Shown: positions 1 through 6,501, counted from the first letter of the stretch. The stretch: DNA of 9,380 bases from Bacteroidetes bacterium GWA2_30_7 (GCA_001768155.1 MENC01000296.1:8172-17551); one strand, 5' to 3'. Notes: generated from the letters alone by a model not told the origin. Translations and numbers: made by a program.

Positions 1-284
1 GTAATTCTGGTTATTTTAATAATGGTAATAATAATGTATTTATTGGTTTCCAGTCTGGAATTAATGAGTCTGGTTCAAATAAATTATATATTGATAATTC
101 TTCAACAAGTAGTCCACTTATTTATGGCGATTTTAATACTGATAAAATTACTATAAATAGCGTATTGAAATTAACTCCGATAGCCTCAGCTCCAACAAGC
201 CCTGTTGAAGGTGAAATTTATGTAAATTCAAACGACCATCATATTTATTGCTATTTGAATGGTTTATGGATGCAATTAGATTAA
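1..284 (+). CDS. 3' end of a tail-fibre-like repeat surface protein (partial)
   Basis: The reading frame is open from the left edge (first full codon at position 3) and ends at TAA 282-284, leaving 93 residues. The fragment opens with one or two units of a glycine/asparagine-rich repeat (VFIGFQSGINESG). This is the same repeat that fills the gene at 2907-5609. A cap follows, KLYIDNSS..SPLIYGDF, which closely matches the cap after the last repeat of that gene (KLYIENSS..NPLLNGDF). The protein ends in a short module (PTSPVEGEIYVNSNDHH..YLNGLW) resembling the 'YNGT.W' label found near the N-terminus of the two downstream proteins. Unlike them, it ends without an S74 chaperone domain or coiled coil. 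Only 19 A-rich bases separate it from the next start, so it is probably the upstream member of the same operon. The function is inferred as a secreted fibre or adhesin; the N-terminus is not visible. Confidence 0.85.
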   Translation, partial: NSGYFNNGNNNVFIGFQSGINESGSNKLYIDNSSTSSPLIYGDFNTDKITINSVLKLTPIASAPTSPVEGEIYVNSNDHHIYCYLNGLWMQLD

Positions 285-303
285 ACATTTAAAAATAAAA
301 AAT

Positions 304-2901
304 ATGAAAAAATTATCAATTAACCTTATCGCAACAATGCTAGTAACCCTCTTTCTCCCTTCCCTTTGGGAAGGGTCTGGGTTAGTTGCACAAAACATCG
401 CAATTACCGACGACGACACTTACACAGCAAACGCATCAGCAATGCTTGATGTTAAGTCAACAACCAAAGGAATGTTAATTCCTCGTTTAACAACCGCACA
501 AAGAACTGCAATTGTAACACCGGCAACAAGTTTATTAGTTTTTGATACAACTCTTGGTGGTTTTTATTATTATAATGGAACTGTATGGATTAATTTATCA
601 TCAGGCTCATCAAGCGGATTATTATGGAGTTATAGCTCTCCTTACGTGTATTTAACCGGAAGTTCAGATAAAGTTGGAATAGGAACTTCTACCCCATTGC
701 ATAAATTACATGTAAGTGATAATGTAACAATTACCGATGGTACTGACGGAAGTTATATTGACATTCAAAATGCTAATGCTACATCAGGAATTCTAAGTGG
801 TATTCGCTTTTTAAATGGTACAAGCACAAGTAGATTTAAAGCTGGAATATTTTATAAAGATGCTTTAAGTTTTGGTAGAGGCGATTTAATTTTTGCAAAT
901 AATTCTGTTGCAGCGAATGGCAATGTAAGCACCTCAGATGCAAGGCTTACAATAAAAAATACAGGTGGTATAGAAGTAAAAGCAACTTCAGCAGCATCAG
1001 CAAATGCCTCATTATTTCATGTATTAAATGCAACAGGTGATACAATTTTTGCAGTTTACGACGGAGGAGTAAGAGTAAATGTTTACGACGACCCATTAGT
1101 AAAAGCATCAGGAAGTAAAGGTGGCTTTGCTGTGGGAGGATTTAGCCCTGCAAAAGGTACTATTACAAATGAATATATGAGAATTACTCCCGATAGTATC
1201 AGAATGTATATTGAAGAAGGCTCTGCAACAAAGGCTACTGGTAGTAAAGGCGGTTTTGCTGTTGGTGGTTTCAGCCCTGCAAAAGCAGTTCCGGATGATT
1301 ATTTTAATATTTATGGAGCAACAGCTACAACTATAATTAATCCAAGTGAAGCAAGAATTTTCTGGTATCCATTAAAAGAAGCCTTTTTAGCCGGTAGAGT
1401 TTTGGTTGAAAGTCCCGATAGTGTTGGAATAAATTCATTTTCTACGGGTTATGAATCAAAAGCAATTGGCGATTATTCTCAGGCTTTTGGTTTTCATTCC
1501 AGAGCTTTTGGTGATTATTCAACAGCAATTGGTAACTATGCAAATGCAGTATCAAATAATAGTTTTGCATTTGGCGATTCTGCTCAGGCAAAAGGATTAG
1601 GTTCTTATGCTTTTGGTTCAATAGGAAGAAATGCATCTGGTGTATCTACTGGAAATCCAACTTTAGCTACCGGTAATTACTCAGTAGCAATGGGAATGGG
1701 TTCTACTGCAAGTGGTACAAGTGCATTTGCATTAGGTACTAATGTTGTTGCAAGTGGAAATTATTCAACATCATTGGGGTTTGAAAATACTTCAAGTAGT
1801 ATATCCTCAGTTTCTTTAGGCAGATACAATATTGCAAGCGGTTCTTATTCCTTAGCTACAGGTTATAATACAACTGCGTCAGGAAATTATTCTTGTGCAA
1901 TTGGTGCTTCTGCTCAGGCAACAGGCACATATTCTTTTGCAGTAGGTTACAATGCAGATGCTGGAAACCAGGGTTCTATAGCTTTAGGAAGTTATGCTGA
2001 TGCACCTGGTCAGGATGGAGTAGCTGTTGGATATTCTTCTTATGCTTCCACAGATGGAATTGCTTTGGGAAGAAATACTAATGCAACTGTTTGGAGTTTT
2101 GCAGGAGGACTTGCTGCCAATGCAAGCGGATTAGCTTCAGTAGCTCTTGGTAATGGAGCAACTGCAAGCGGTGGTTATTCAAAAGCTATAGGAGATATTG
2201 AGGCAAGTGGTTTATATACAATTGCTGTAGCCTTAAACGACCAAAGTGCTACAAATATTGCTCAGGATAATACTATGGCTATTATGGGTGGGAAAGTCGG
2301 AGTAAACGATAGTAATCCCACTGCATATTTACAAGTTAATTCATTAACTGCTGAAGAACCATTCAGAGTTCAAATTGCCGGTAGTACAAAATTACTTGTT
2401 AATTCAAGTGGGAATACAGGGGTAAACAGAACTCCAACTACTAATGATTTGGAAGTTGGTGGAAATGCTTCAAAGGCTACATCCGGAAATTGGTTAGCTA
2501 ATTCTGATAGAAGAATAAAAACTGATATTCATGATATTTCTAATTCTTTTGAAACGATATTAAAACTTCGACCAGTTATTTTTAAATATACTGATGAATG
2601 GAAAAAAAGAAATCCATCAATTAAAAATCAATATTATTACAATTTTATTGCTCAGGAATATCAGACTGTTTTTCCAGAATCAGTTAAAGGCAGCGGCGAG
2701 TATCTTGAAGGCGATTCAAAAGAAATTCTTCAGATTGATACTTACAATGCTCAAATTGTAACAATTAAAGCAGTTCAGGATTTGATTAAAGAAAATAAGC
2801 AACTTAAATTAGATGTACAGGAAATTAAAAACGAAAACGAAACATTAAAAGCTTCTATCGAAAAAATAAATAGTTTATTAGAAATATCAGGTAAAAAATA
2901 A
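304..2901 (+). CDS. Secreted YadA-head-like repeat protein with C-terminal S74 chaperone domain (865 aa)
   Basis: This is a tail-fibre-like surface protein. Seen in the sequence: a signal peptide (residues 1-29, likely cleaved at LVA|QN); an N-terminal module (30-100) with MLIPRLTTAQRTAI and YNGTVWINL; a GIGTSTP..KLHV module from about 125; two copies of an 18-residue SKGGFAVGGFSPAK motif (267-284 and 310-327); about 18 YadA-head-like units of roughly 14 residues (378-638, pattern S.A.G....ASG.Y); then a Peptidase_S74-type domain starting at SDRRIK (Ser734) with LRPVIFKYT and FIAQEYQTVFPE; and a coiled coil (about 824-861). Known of the family: S74 domains fold trimeric beta-structures and in endosialidases release themselves by autocleavage at the conserved serine. 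No YadA beta-barrel anchor or type IX sorting domain is visible, so attachment is unexplained. The start at ATG 304 gives MKK plus a hydrophobic core. The stop is 5 bp before the next gene. An oddity is that the signal-peptide region carries a REP-like palindrome (344-384). The ligand is unknown. Confidence 0.9.
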   Translation: MKKLSINLIATMLVTLFLPSLWEGSGLVAQNIAITDDDTYTANASAMLDVKSTTKGMLIPRLTTAQRTAIVTPATSLLVFDTTLGGFYYYNGTVWINLSSGSSSGLLWSYSSPYVYLTGSSDKVGIGTSTPLHKLHVSDNVTITDGTDGSYIDIQNANATSGILSGIRFLNGTSTSRFKAGIFYKDALSFGRGDLIFANNSVAANGNVSTSDARLTIKNTGGIEVKATSAASANASLFHVLNATGDTIFAVYDGGVRVNVYDDPLVKASGSKGGFAVGGFSPAKGTITNEYMRITPDSIRMYIEEGSATKATGSKGGFAVGGFSPAKAVPDDYFNIYGATATTIINPSEARIFWYPLKEAFLAGRVLVESPDSVGINSFSTGYESKAIGDYSQAFGFHSRAFGDYSTAIGNYANAVSNNSFAFGDSAQAKGLGSYAFGSIGRNASGVSTGNPTLATGNYSVAMGMGSTASGTSAFALGTNVVASGNYSTSLGFENTSSSISSVSLGRYNIASGSYSLATGYNTTASGNYSCAIGASAQATGTYSFAVGYNADAGNQGSIALGSYADAPGQDGVAVGYSSYASTDGIALGRNTNATVWSFAGGLAANASGLASVALGNGATASGGYSKAIGDIEASGLYTIAVALNDQSATNIAQDNTMAIMGGKVGVNDSNPTAYLQVNSLTAEEPFRVQIAGSTKLLVNSSGNTGVNRTPTTNDLEVGGNASKATSGNWLANSDRRIKTDIHDISNSFETILKLRPVIFKYTDEWKKRNPSIKNQYYYNFIAQEYQTVFPESVKGSGEYLEGDSKEILQIDTYNAQIVTIKAVQDLIKENKQLKLDVQEIKNENETLKASIEKINSLLEISGKK
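344..384. repeat. REP-like palindrome embedded in the signal-peptide coding region
   Basis: Perfect 8-bp arms CCCTTCCC (357-364) and GGGAAGGG (368-375) flank a TTT loop. Outer arms TAACCC (344-349) and GGGTTA (379-384) are also complementary, separated from the inner stem by 7 and 3 bases. The run CCCTTCCCTTTGGGAAGGG resembles short palindromes I recall as dispersed intergenic elements in Bacteroidota genomes; that family link is from memory. Here it is read in frame and encodes roughly TLFLPSLWEGSGL. The paralogous signal peptide at 2907 is about ten residues shorter and lacks any such segment. Confidence 0.7.
1102..1284 (+). repeat. Two copies of the SKGGFAVGGFSPAK module
   Basis: Copies of 18 codons lie at 1102-1155 and 1231-1284, joined by a linker (TPDSIRMYIEE). 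The protein motif is nearly identical between copies, but the DNA differs at many third positions, so this is not a very recent duplication. The following gene carries the same pair at 3408-3461 and 3534-3587, preceded by the same GDT.FAVY..GVRVNV segment. The pair is therefore a shared structural module of this family rather than a feature of one gene. Confidence 0.85.
1435..2217 (+). repeat. YadA-head-like repeat array, about 18 units of ~14 aa
   Basis: Residues 378-638 of the 865-residue protein repeat the pattern S.A.G....ASG.Y, for example SLATGYNTTASGNY and SCAIGASAQATGTY. This is the signature of the YadA/Hia head left-handed beta-roll, which is trimeric in characterised adhesins. Most units are 14 residues; a few are 13. 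One unit, about residues 434-459, is lengthened by roughly 12 residues. Units are diverged at DNA level, which argues against recent slippage. Confidence 0.85.
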
Positions 2902-2906
2902 AAATT

Positions 2907-5609
2907 ATGAAAAAAGTTTATTTAATTATTAGTTTATTAACTATCAGCTTTTTTACAAAAGCTCAAAACATCGCAATAACCGACGACGACACTTACAATG
3001 CTGCTCCCTCGGCAATGCTTGATGTAAAATCTTTATCAAAAGGTATGTTAATACCACGTTTAACAACAGTACAAAGAACAGCAATTGCCAGTCCAGCAAC
3101 TGGTTTATTGGTTTTTGATACCGATGCCGGAAGTTTCTATTTTTATAATGGAACTTTGTGGACAAATCTTACTTCCGGAAATGCAAGCGGTATTTTAAGT
3201 TTTACATCGCCAGATAAAGTTTATCTGACAGATGTTAACGATAAATTTGGCGTTGGTACAACTACACCATTCGGAAAAATGGAAGTAAAATCAGACACAT
3301 TACTTGGTACAAACGACCCTATTTTTCAGGTTATAAATAATTCAGGCGATACTGTTTTTGCAGTTTATCAACAAGGAGTTAGAGTAAATGTAGAAGATTC
3401 ACCGGCTAAAGCAGCCGGAAGTAAAGGAGGCTTTGCAGTTGGCGGGTTTAGTCCGTCAAAAGGCGCTTTTACAAACGAATTTCTTAGAGTTACTCCCGAC
3501 AGTGTAAGAATTTATATAGAAGACGACCCAGCTAAGGCAGCCGGAAGTAAAGGCGGATTTGCAGTTGGAGGATTTAGTCCTTCAAAAACAACAGTTACAA
3601 ATTATATGGATTTAACACCCGATAATTATTTTATTGGTCACGAAAGTGGTATAAATAACTCAACAGGTTTATATAATTCATTTTTTGGTTATCAAGCGGG
3701 AAAAGCTAATAAAACAGGAAGTTATAACATTTTTCAGGGCTATCAATGTGGCACAAGCAATATTGGAGGTAATTATAACGTATTTTCCGGTTATCAATCA
3801 GGTTTTGCAAATTTAAGTGGAAACTATAATACATTTTTAGGATACAAATCAGGCTTAACAAATTACGGAAGTGATAATACATTCATAGGATTTGAGGCTG
3901 GAAGTGCACATCAAGGTGAGGGAGGAAATGTATATATTGGTAGTAAAGCCGGGCAAAATGATGCTAATGGTCAACAAAATATTTTTATTGGTGAATCTTG
4001 CGGAGCAGTAAACACTTATGGAAATTCCAATGTTTTCTTGGGTTATCAGACCGGGTATAATAATACAGGCGGTACCGGAAATTCGTTTATGGGATATAAA
4101 TCAGGTTGGTCAAATACTATTGGAACTTCAAACGTTTTAATTGGTGATAGTTCAGGATATTCTAATGTTGATGGAAGTTTTAATGTTTTAATAGGTAAAT
4201 CAGCCGGTTATTTAACAAATTCGTATTATAATGTAATGCTTGGTTACGAAAGCGGACGAAATACAGCATTAGGTGGTGGAAATGTATTTCTTGGATTTCA
4301 AGCCGGAAAAAATATTAATTCAAGTTCGGCAAATGTCTTTATTGGTCAAATGGCTGCTATGAATAGTACAAGTGGCGATTTTAATGTAATAATTGGTAGG
4401 GAATCGGGCAAAAACAATCAGTCAAATTACAATACATTTATTGGATATCAGTGCGGACAACTTAATACTTCAGGTTTTAGTAACGTTTTTATGGGATACC
4501 AATCAGGTTTGAATAATATTTCAGGACAAAGTAATGTATTTTTAGGAAATGCTGCAGGATTTAATAATACCGATGGTTTTGTAAACGAATTTATAGGCGA
4601 AAACGCAGGATATTACAATACTACAGGTACAAATAATATTTTTATTGGATATAAATGCGGATATAAAAATACAACCTCAAGCGGCAATATTTTTATGGGA
4701 CGCGAAACAGGCTATAATAATTTAACAGGTTTTGGAAATTTGTTTCTTGGAAACTATGCCGGTTATATGAATGTAGTTGGGAATACTAATGTTTACTTAG
4801 GTTATAATTCAGGAATGAATTCTTTAGGCGAAGAAAATGTTTGCGTTGGTCCTTCAGCTAATCAAAATAATGTTAACGGAATTAAAAATGTAAGTTTAGG
4901 TGCTTATGCAGGCTTTTGGTCAACCGGACAGAATAATATTTTTATTGGTTATCAAACAGGATATAATAATACTGGTAACAATAATATTTTTCTTGGCTAT
5001 AATTCAGGTTACAACGATTTTGGTTCTGGAAAATTATATATCGAAAATTCGTCAAATACAGTTAATCCACTTTTAAATGGTGATTTTGCTAACAACCGTC
5101 TTGCAATTAACCGACAAGCCGATACTTATGCTTTTCAAGTAGGAACAGATAATACAAATGGAAATGCTGCATATTTAACCGATGGTGGAACTTGGACAAA
5201 TACCTCATCAAAAACATTAAAAGACAGATTTAAAGATTTAAACAAGTCTGATTTATTAAATAAAATCGAAAATCTTGATATTCAGGGCTGGTTCTACAAA
5301 GAAACTCAGGAATATCACATTGGACCTTTTGCTGAAGATTTTTATAATGCTTTTGGAACAGGAGTGTTAAACGAAACAAAATATCTTGGAAAATCACTCG
5401 CAGCAAGCGATGTAGCAGGAGTTAGTTTATTTGCAGTAAAAGAATTAATCAAACAAAACAAAGATTTACAAAATCAGATTGACGCTTTAAAAACATCAAA
5501 TAATCAGTTAAAAGCTCAAAACGAAGAAATTGGAAAAAAATACGACACTCTTAATACTCAAGTTGAAAAAATTAATAACTTATTGAATATTTCGACTAAT
5601 AAAAATTAA
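2907..5609 (+). CDS. Secreted 17-residue-repeat fibre protein with C-terminal S74-type chaperone domain (900 aa)
   Basis: This is a paralogue of the preceding gene and starts 5 bp after its stop, so the two are almost certainly cotranscribed. Seen in the sequence: a compact signal peptide (MKK, hydrophobic core, TKA|QN, cleavage near residue 19); an N-terminal module (20-93) nearly identical to that of its neighbour (QNIAITDDDTY, GMLIPRLTT.QRTAI); GVGTTTP at about 115; two SKGGFAVGGFSPSK motifs (from 168 and 210); 28 tandem units of 16-17 residues (241-709, consensus VFIGYQSG.NNTTG..N); a KLYIEN cap; then an S74-type domain starting at SSKTLKDRF (Ser767/768) with HIGPFAEDF..AFGTG; and a coiled coil (about 844-895). 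The chaperone domain is a different subtype from that of the upstream protein. The role is inferred as a trimeric beta-structured surface or released fibre. No membrane anchor or type IX sorting domain is visible. Confidence 0.9.
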   Translation: MKKVYLIISLLTISFFTKAQNIAITDDDTYNAAPSAMLDVKSLSKGMLIPRLTTVQRTAIASPATGLLVFDTDAGSFYFYNGTLWTNLTSGNASGILSFTSPDKVYLTDVNDKFGVGTTTPFGKMEVKSDTLLGTNDPIFQVINNSGDTVFAVYQQGVRVNVEDSPAKAAGSKGGFAVGGFSPSKGAFTNEFLRVTPDSVRIYIEDDPAKAAGSKGGFAVGGFSPSKTTVTNYMDLTPDNYFIGHESGINNSTGLYNSFFGYQAGKANKTGSYNIFQGYQCGTSNIGGNYNVFSGYQSGFANLSGNYNTFLGYKSGLTNYGSDNTFIGFEAGSAHQGEGGNVYIGSKAGQNDANGQQNIFIGESCGAVNTYGNSNVFLGYQTGYNNTGGTGNSFMGYKSGWSNTIGTSNVLIGDSSGYSNVDGSFNVLIGKSAGYLTNSYYNVMLGYESGRNTALGGGNVFLGFQAGKNINSSSANVFIGQMAAMNSTSGDFNVIIGRESGKNNQSNYNTFIGYQCGQLNTSGFSNVFMGYQSGLNNISGQSNVFLGNAAGFNNTDGFVNEFIGENAGYYNTTGTNNIFIGYKCGYKNTTSSGNIFMGRETGYNNLTGFGNLFLGNYAGYMNVVGNTNVYLGYNSGMNSLGEENVCVGPSANQNNVNGIKNVSLGAYAGFWSTGQNNIFIGYQTGYNNTGNNNIFLGYNSGYNDFGSGKLYIENSSNTVNPLLNGDFANNRLAINRQADTYAFQVGTDNTNGNAAYLTDGGTWTNTSSKTLKDRFKDLNKSDLLNKIENLDIQGWFYKETQEYHIGPFAEDFYNAFGTGVLNETKYLGKSLAASDVAGVSLFAVKELIKQNKDLQNQIDALKTSNNQLKAQNEEIGKKYDTLNTQVEKINNLLNISTNKN
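3627..5033 (+). repeat. 28-unit tandem protein repeat of 16-17 aa
   Basis: Residues 241-709 divide completely into 28 consecutive units: 21 of 17 residues and 7 of 16, totalling 469 residues with nothing left over. The consensus is [VTI]F[IL]GY.[SA]G..N..G..N, with near-invariant glycines at positions 4 and 8 and asparagine at the end. Unit 25 lacks the second glycine (PSAN) and unit 15 has alanine there. The period is 51 or 48 bp, but units are diverged in DNA sequence. The upstream partial protein carries the same unit type and the same cap. Confidence 0.9.
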
Positions 5610-5624
5610 TTTTTCGATAAAAGT

Positions 5625-5679
5625 AAGTGCTATAAATTGCAATAATGAATAATGAAATGGTTCAGTATAGCACTTTTTT
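5625..5679 (+). terminator. Probable terminator of the fibre-gene operon
   Basis: A perfect 10-bp inverted repeat, AAGTGCTATA (5625-5634) and TATAGCACTT (5666-5675), is followed directly by further T residues. It begins 15 bp after the stop codon of the 900-residue gene. The 31-base loop is long for an intrinsic terminator. Position and T-tail support termination of the upstream operon, but a processing or stability hairpin is also possible. Confidence 0.5.
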
Positions 5680-5726
5680 GAAAAACTTAACCTTTAGAGT
5701 GATTCTGCTTTATAGAAAAAATCTTT

Positions 5727-5749
5727 TATCTTTGTATAAATCAAAGATA
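5727..5749 (+). promoter_or_regulatory. Candidate Bacteroidota promoter -7 box inside an inverted repeat
   Basis: TATCTTTG (5727-5734) matches the Bacteroidota -7 consensus TAnnTTTG. Its exact reverse complement CAAAGATA lies at 5742-5749 after a 7-base spacer, giving an 8-bp dyad with a -7 box on each strand. A -33 TTTG at the expected distance is poor (TTCTG near 5703-5707). It sits between the terminator above and the small membrane protein at 5834, and a transcript starting here would have a leader of about 90 bases. It could equally be an operator or a hairpin. Confidence 0.4.
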
Positions 5750-5833
5750 TATGGAAGTCAATAACTATTAAAAACCGGAGTAAGCTGAAAATCCGATAAA
5801 AACAGAGTAAGTATAATTTCAAAATACAATACC

Positions 5834-6172
5834 ATGAATAAACAATTTTTTATTTTTTTAGGTATCATTTTTTGTTGTTTTTTGTTTGTAGTCGTTTATA
5901 TTTATTATAAACCTGTTGCTATCAATTGTAACTGTAATGAAAAATGCAAAAAATATGAATACAAGATAATATTCGGTACTTCAGTAAATATTGATAAAGC
6001 GGCATATAACCTTGCCGATTCTATCAATAAATATGTTAATAATGGTTGGGAAGTTGCAGGAACTGTTGGCGGTGGAGGCCGTGCAGTAGGTACCAATGTT
6101 ACAGAAATGTATGGTATAGCATGGAATGAAGATTTTGTTACGGCTTTAATGAGGCGTTGTAAAGAAGAATAA
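5834..6172 (+). CDS. Small membrane-anchored protein, DUF4177-like periplasmic domain (112 aa)
   Basis: The N-terminus is MNKQ followed by one long hydrophobic segment (residues 5-25, rich in Phe, Ile and Val). This is a membrane anchor or uncleaved signal; no lipobox is seen. It is followed by a cysteine cluster CNCNEKC (32, 34, 38) and a soluble domain. That domain has YEYKII at 41-46, a predicted amphipathic helix (NIDKAAYNLADSINKYVNN) and GWEVAGTVGGGG at 71-82. The order 'YEYK strand, helix, GWE-[VL] strand' resembles DUF4177-type small domains of unknown function. A fourth soluble cysteine is at 109. The chosen ATG is the first after an in-frame stop near 5785 and is the only start that includes the whole hydrophobic segment. 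The gene is separated from both neighbours by terminator-like hairpins, so it is probably monocistronic. I cannot assign a function. Confidence 0.75.
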   Translation: MNKQFFIFLGIIFCCFLFVVVYIYYKPVAINCNCNEKCKKYEYKIIFGTSVNIDKAAYNLADSINKYVNNGWEVAGTVGGGGRAVGTNVTEMYGIAWNEDFVTALMRRCKEE

Positions 6173-6180
6173 TTACCACT

Positions 6181-6233
6181 GTTGAGTGGAATTTGCAATC
6201 TCGCTCACTTCTTATTATAAGCATTTGCAATGC
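6181..6233. repeat. REP-like twin imperfect palindrome
   Basis: Two adjacent hairpins share the core ATTTGCAAT. The first pairs GTTGAGTGGA (6181-6190) imperfectly with TCTCGCTCAC (6199-6208). The second is a perfect GCATT-TGC-AATGC (6221-6233). The pair starts 8 bp after the stop codon of the small membrane protein. The layout, two hairpins each centred on TTGCAA and separated by a TTATTATAA linker, resembles REP-type elements that I recall as scattered through Bacteroidota genomes. The first hairpin looks degraded. Confidence 0.45.
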
Positions 6234-6247
6234 AATTTAGCAACTAA

Positions 6248-6280
6248 AAACATCCTAAATTTTAAAAACTTCGGATGTTT
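6248..6280 (+). terminator. Terminator-like hairpin downstream of the small membrane protein
   Basis: Perfect 8-bp arms AAACATCC (6248-6255) and GGATGTTT (6273-6280) enclose a 17-base AT-rich loop. The right arm ends in TTT and continues GGTTT, so the T-tract is weak. It lies about 75 bp after the stop at 6172 and may end that transcript. Confidence 0.4.
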
Positions 6281-6324
6281 GGTTTATAGCAGATTCTTAG
6301 CTTTTACTAATTGAATTTTCGAAT

Positions 6325-6348
6325 GAAAATATTACTTTAGACGGTTCA
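6325..6348. repeat. 24-bp direct repeat, copy 1
   Basis: A 24-base sequence containing ATTACTTTAGACGGTTCA is repeated without mismatch at 6541-6564. The bases just upstream of both copies are also similar (TTGAA, TT and GAAT with small gaps). Copy 1 is followed after 8 bases by the strong hairpin at 6357. Confidence 0.85.
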
Positions 6349-6356
6349 CTTTCTTG

Positions 6357-6389
6357 AGAGATGCCACCTTTTGAAAAGGTGGCATCTCT
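6357..6389 (+). terminator. Strong perfect hairpin, probable rho-independent terminator
   Basis: Arms of 16 bases, 6357-6372 and 6374-6389, are perfectly complementary (AGAGATGCCACC.. with ..GGTGGCATCTCT) around a one-base centre. In practice the loop would open within TTTTGAAAA. The right arm runs into TTTATT, favouring + strand termination. It lies 184 bp past the preceding gene, so it may instead be a palindromic element or an insulator ahead of the large adhesin gene. Confidence 0.55.
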
Positions 6390-6421
6390 TTATTAGACGA
6401 ATATTTGCTCAGATTAAATTT

Positions 6422-6439
6422 GCATAATCAGCATAATCA
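6422..6439. repeat. Tandem 9-bp duplication
   Basis: GCATAATCA occurs twice in direct succession (6422-6430 and 6431-6439). Slippage is the simplest explanation; no function is evident. Confidence 0.7.
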
Positions 6440-6501
6440 AGTGGAGATAAAATATAAAATTTGATATAATTAAACATTATATTGATGAAAGCAATAAATT
6501 A

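Noticed and set aside
1442..1636. 64-codon open frame on the minus strand inside the YadA-head-like repeats
   Set aside because: It runs antisense through a strongly coding repeat region; its composition is rich in Gln, Asn and Leu as expected from the complement of the repeats. It has no start signals of its own.
1435..2217. Classical YadA-type trimeric autotransporter (type Vc) identification
   Set aside because: The head repeats match, but the C-terminus is an S74 chaperone plus coiled coil rather than a translocating beta-barrel.
2953..3165. 70-codon minus-strand open frame
   Set aside because: It is a shadow of the conserved N-terminal module of the 900-residue protein.
3627..5033. CRISPR-like regular spacing of about 51 bp
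   Set aside because: The periodicity is that of a protein repeat in one open frame. Units are not identical in DNA and there are no unique spacers.
5645..5764. 39-codon + strand frame (MNNEMVQYSTFL...)
   Set aside because: It overlaps the terminator hairpin and the promoter-like dyad, has no start context and shows no recognisable motif.
5751..5771. Six-codon leader peptide (MEVNNY) downstream of the candidate promoter
   Set aside because: It is too short to distinguish from chance and has no attenuator-like codon run.
5905..6198. 97-codon minus-strand open frame
   Set aside because: It is antisense to the small membrane protein, which has a signal-like N-terminus and domain pattern. The reverse frame shows low-complexity Pro/Thr sequence only.
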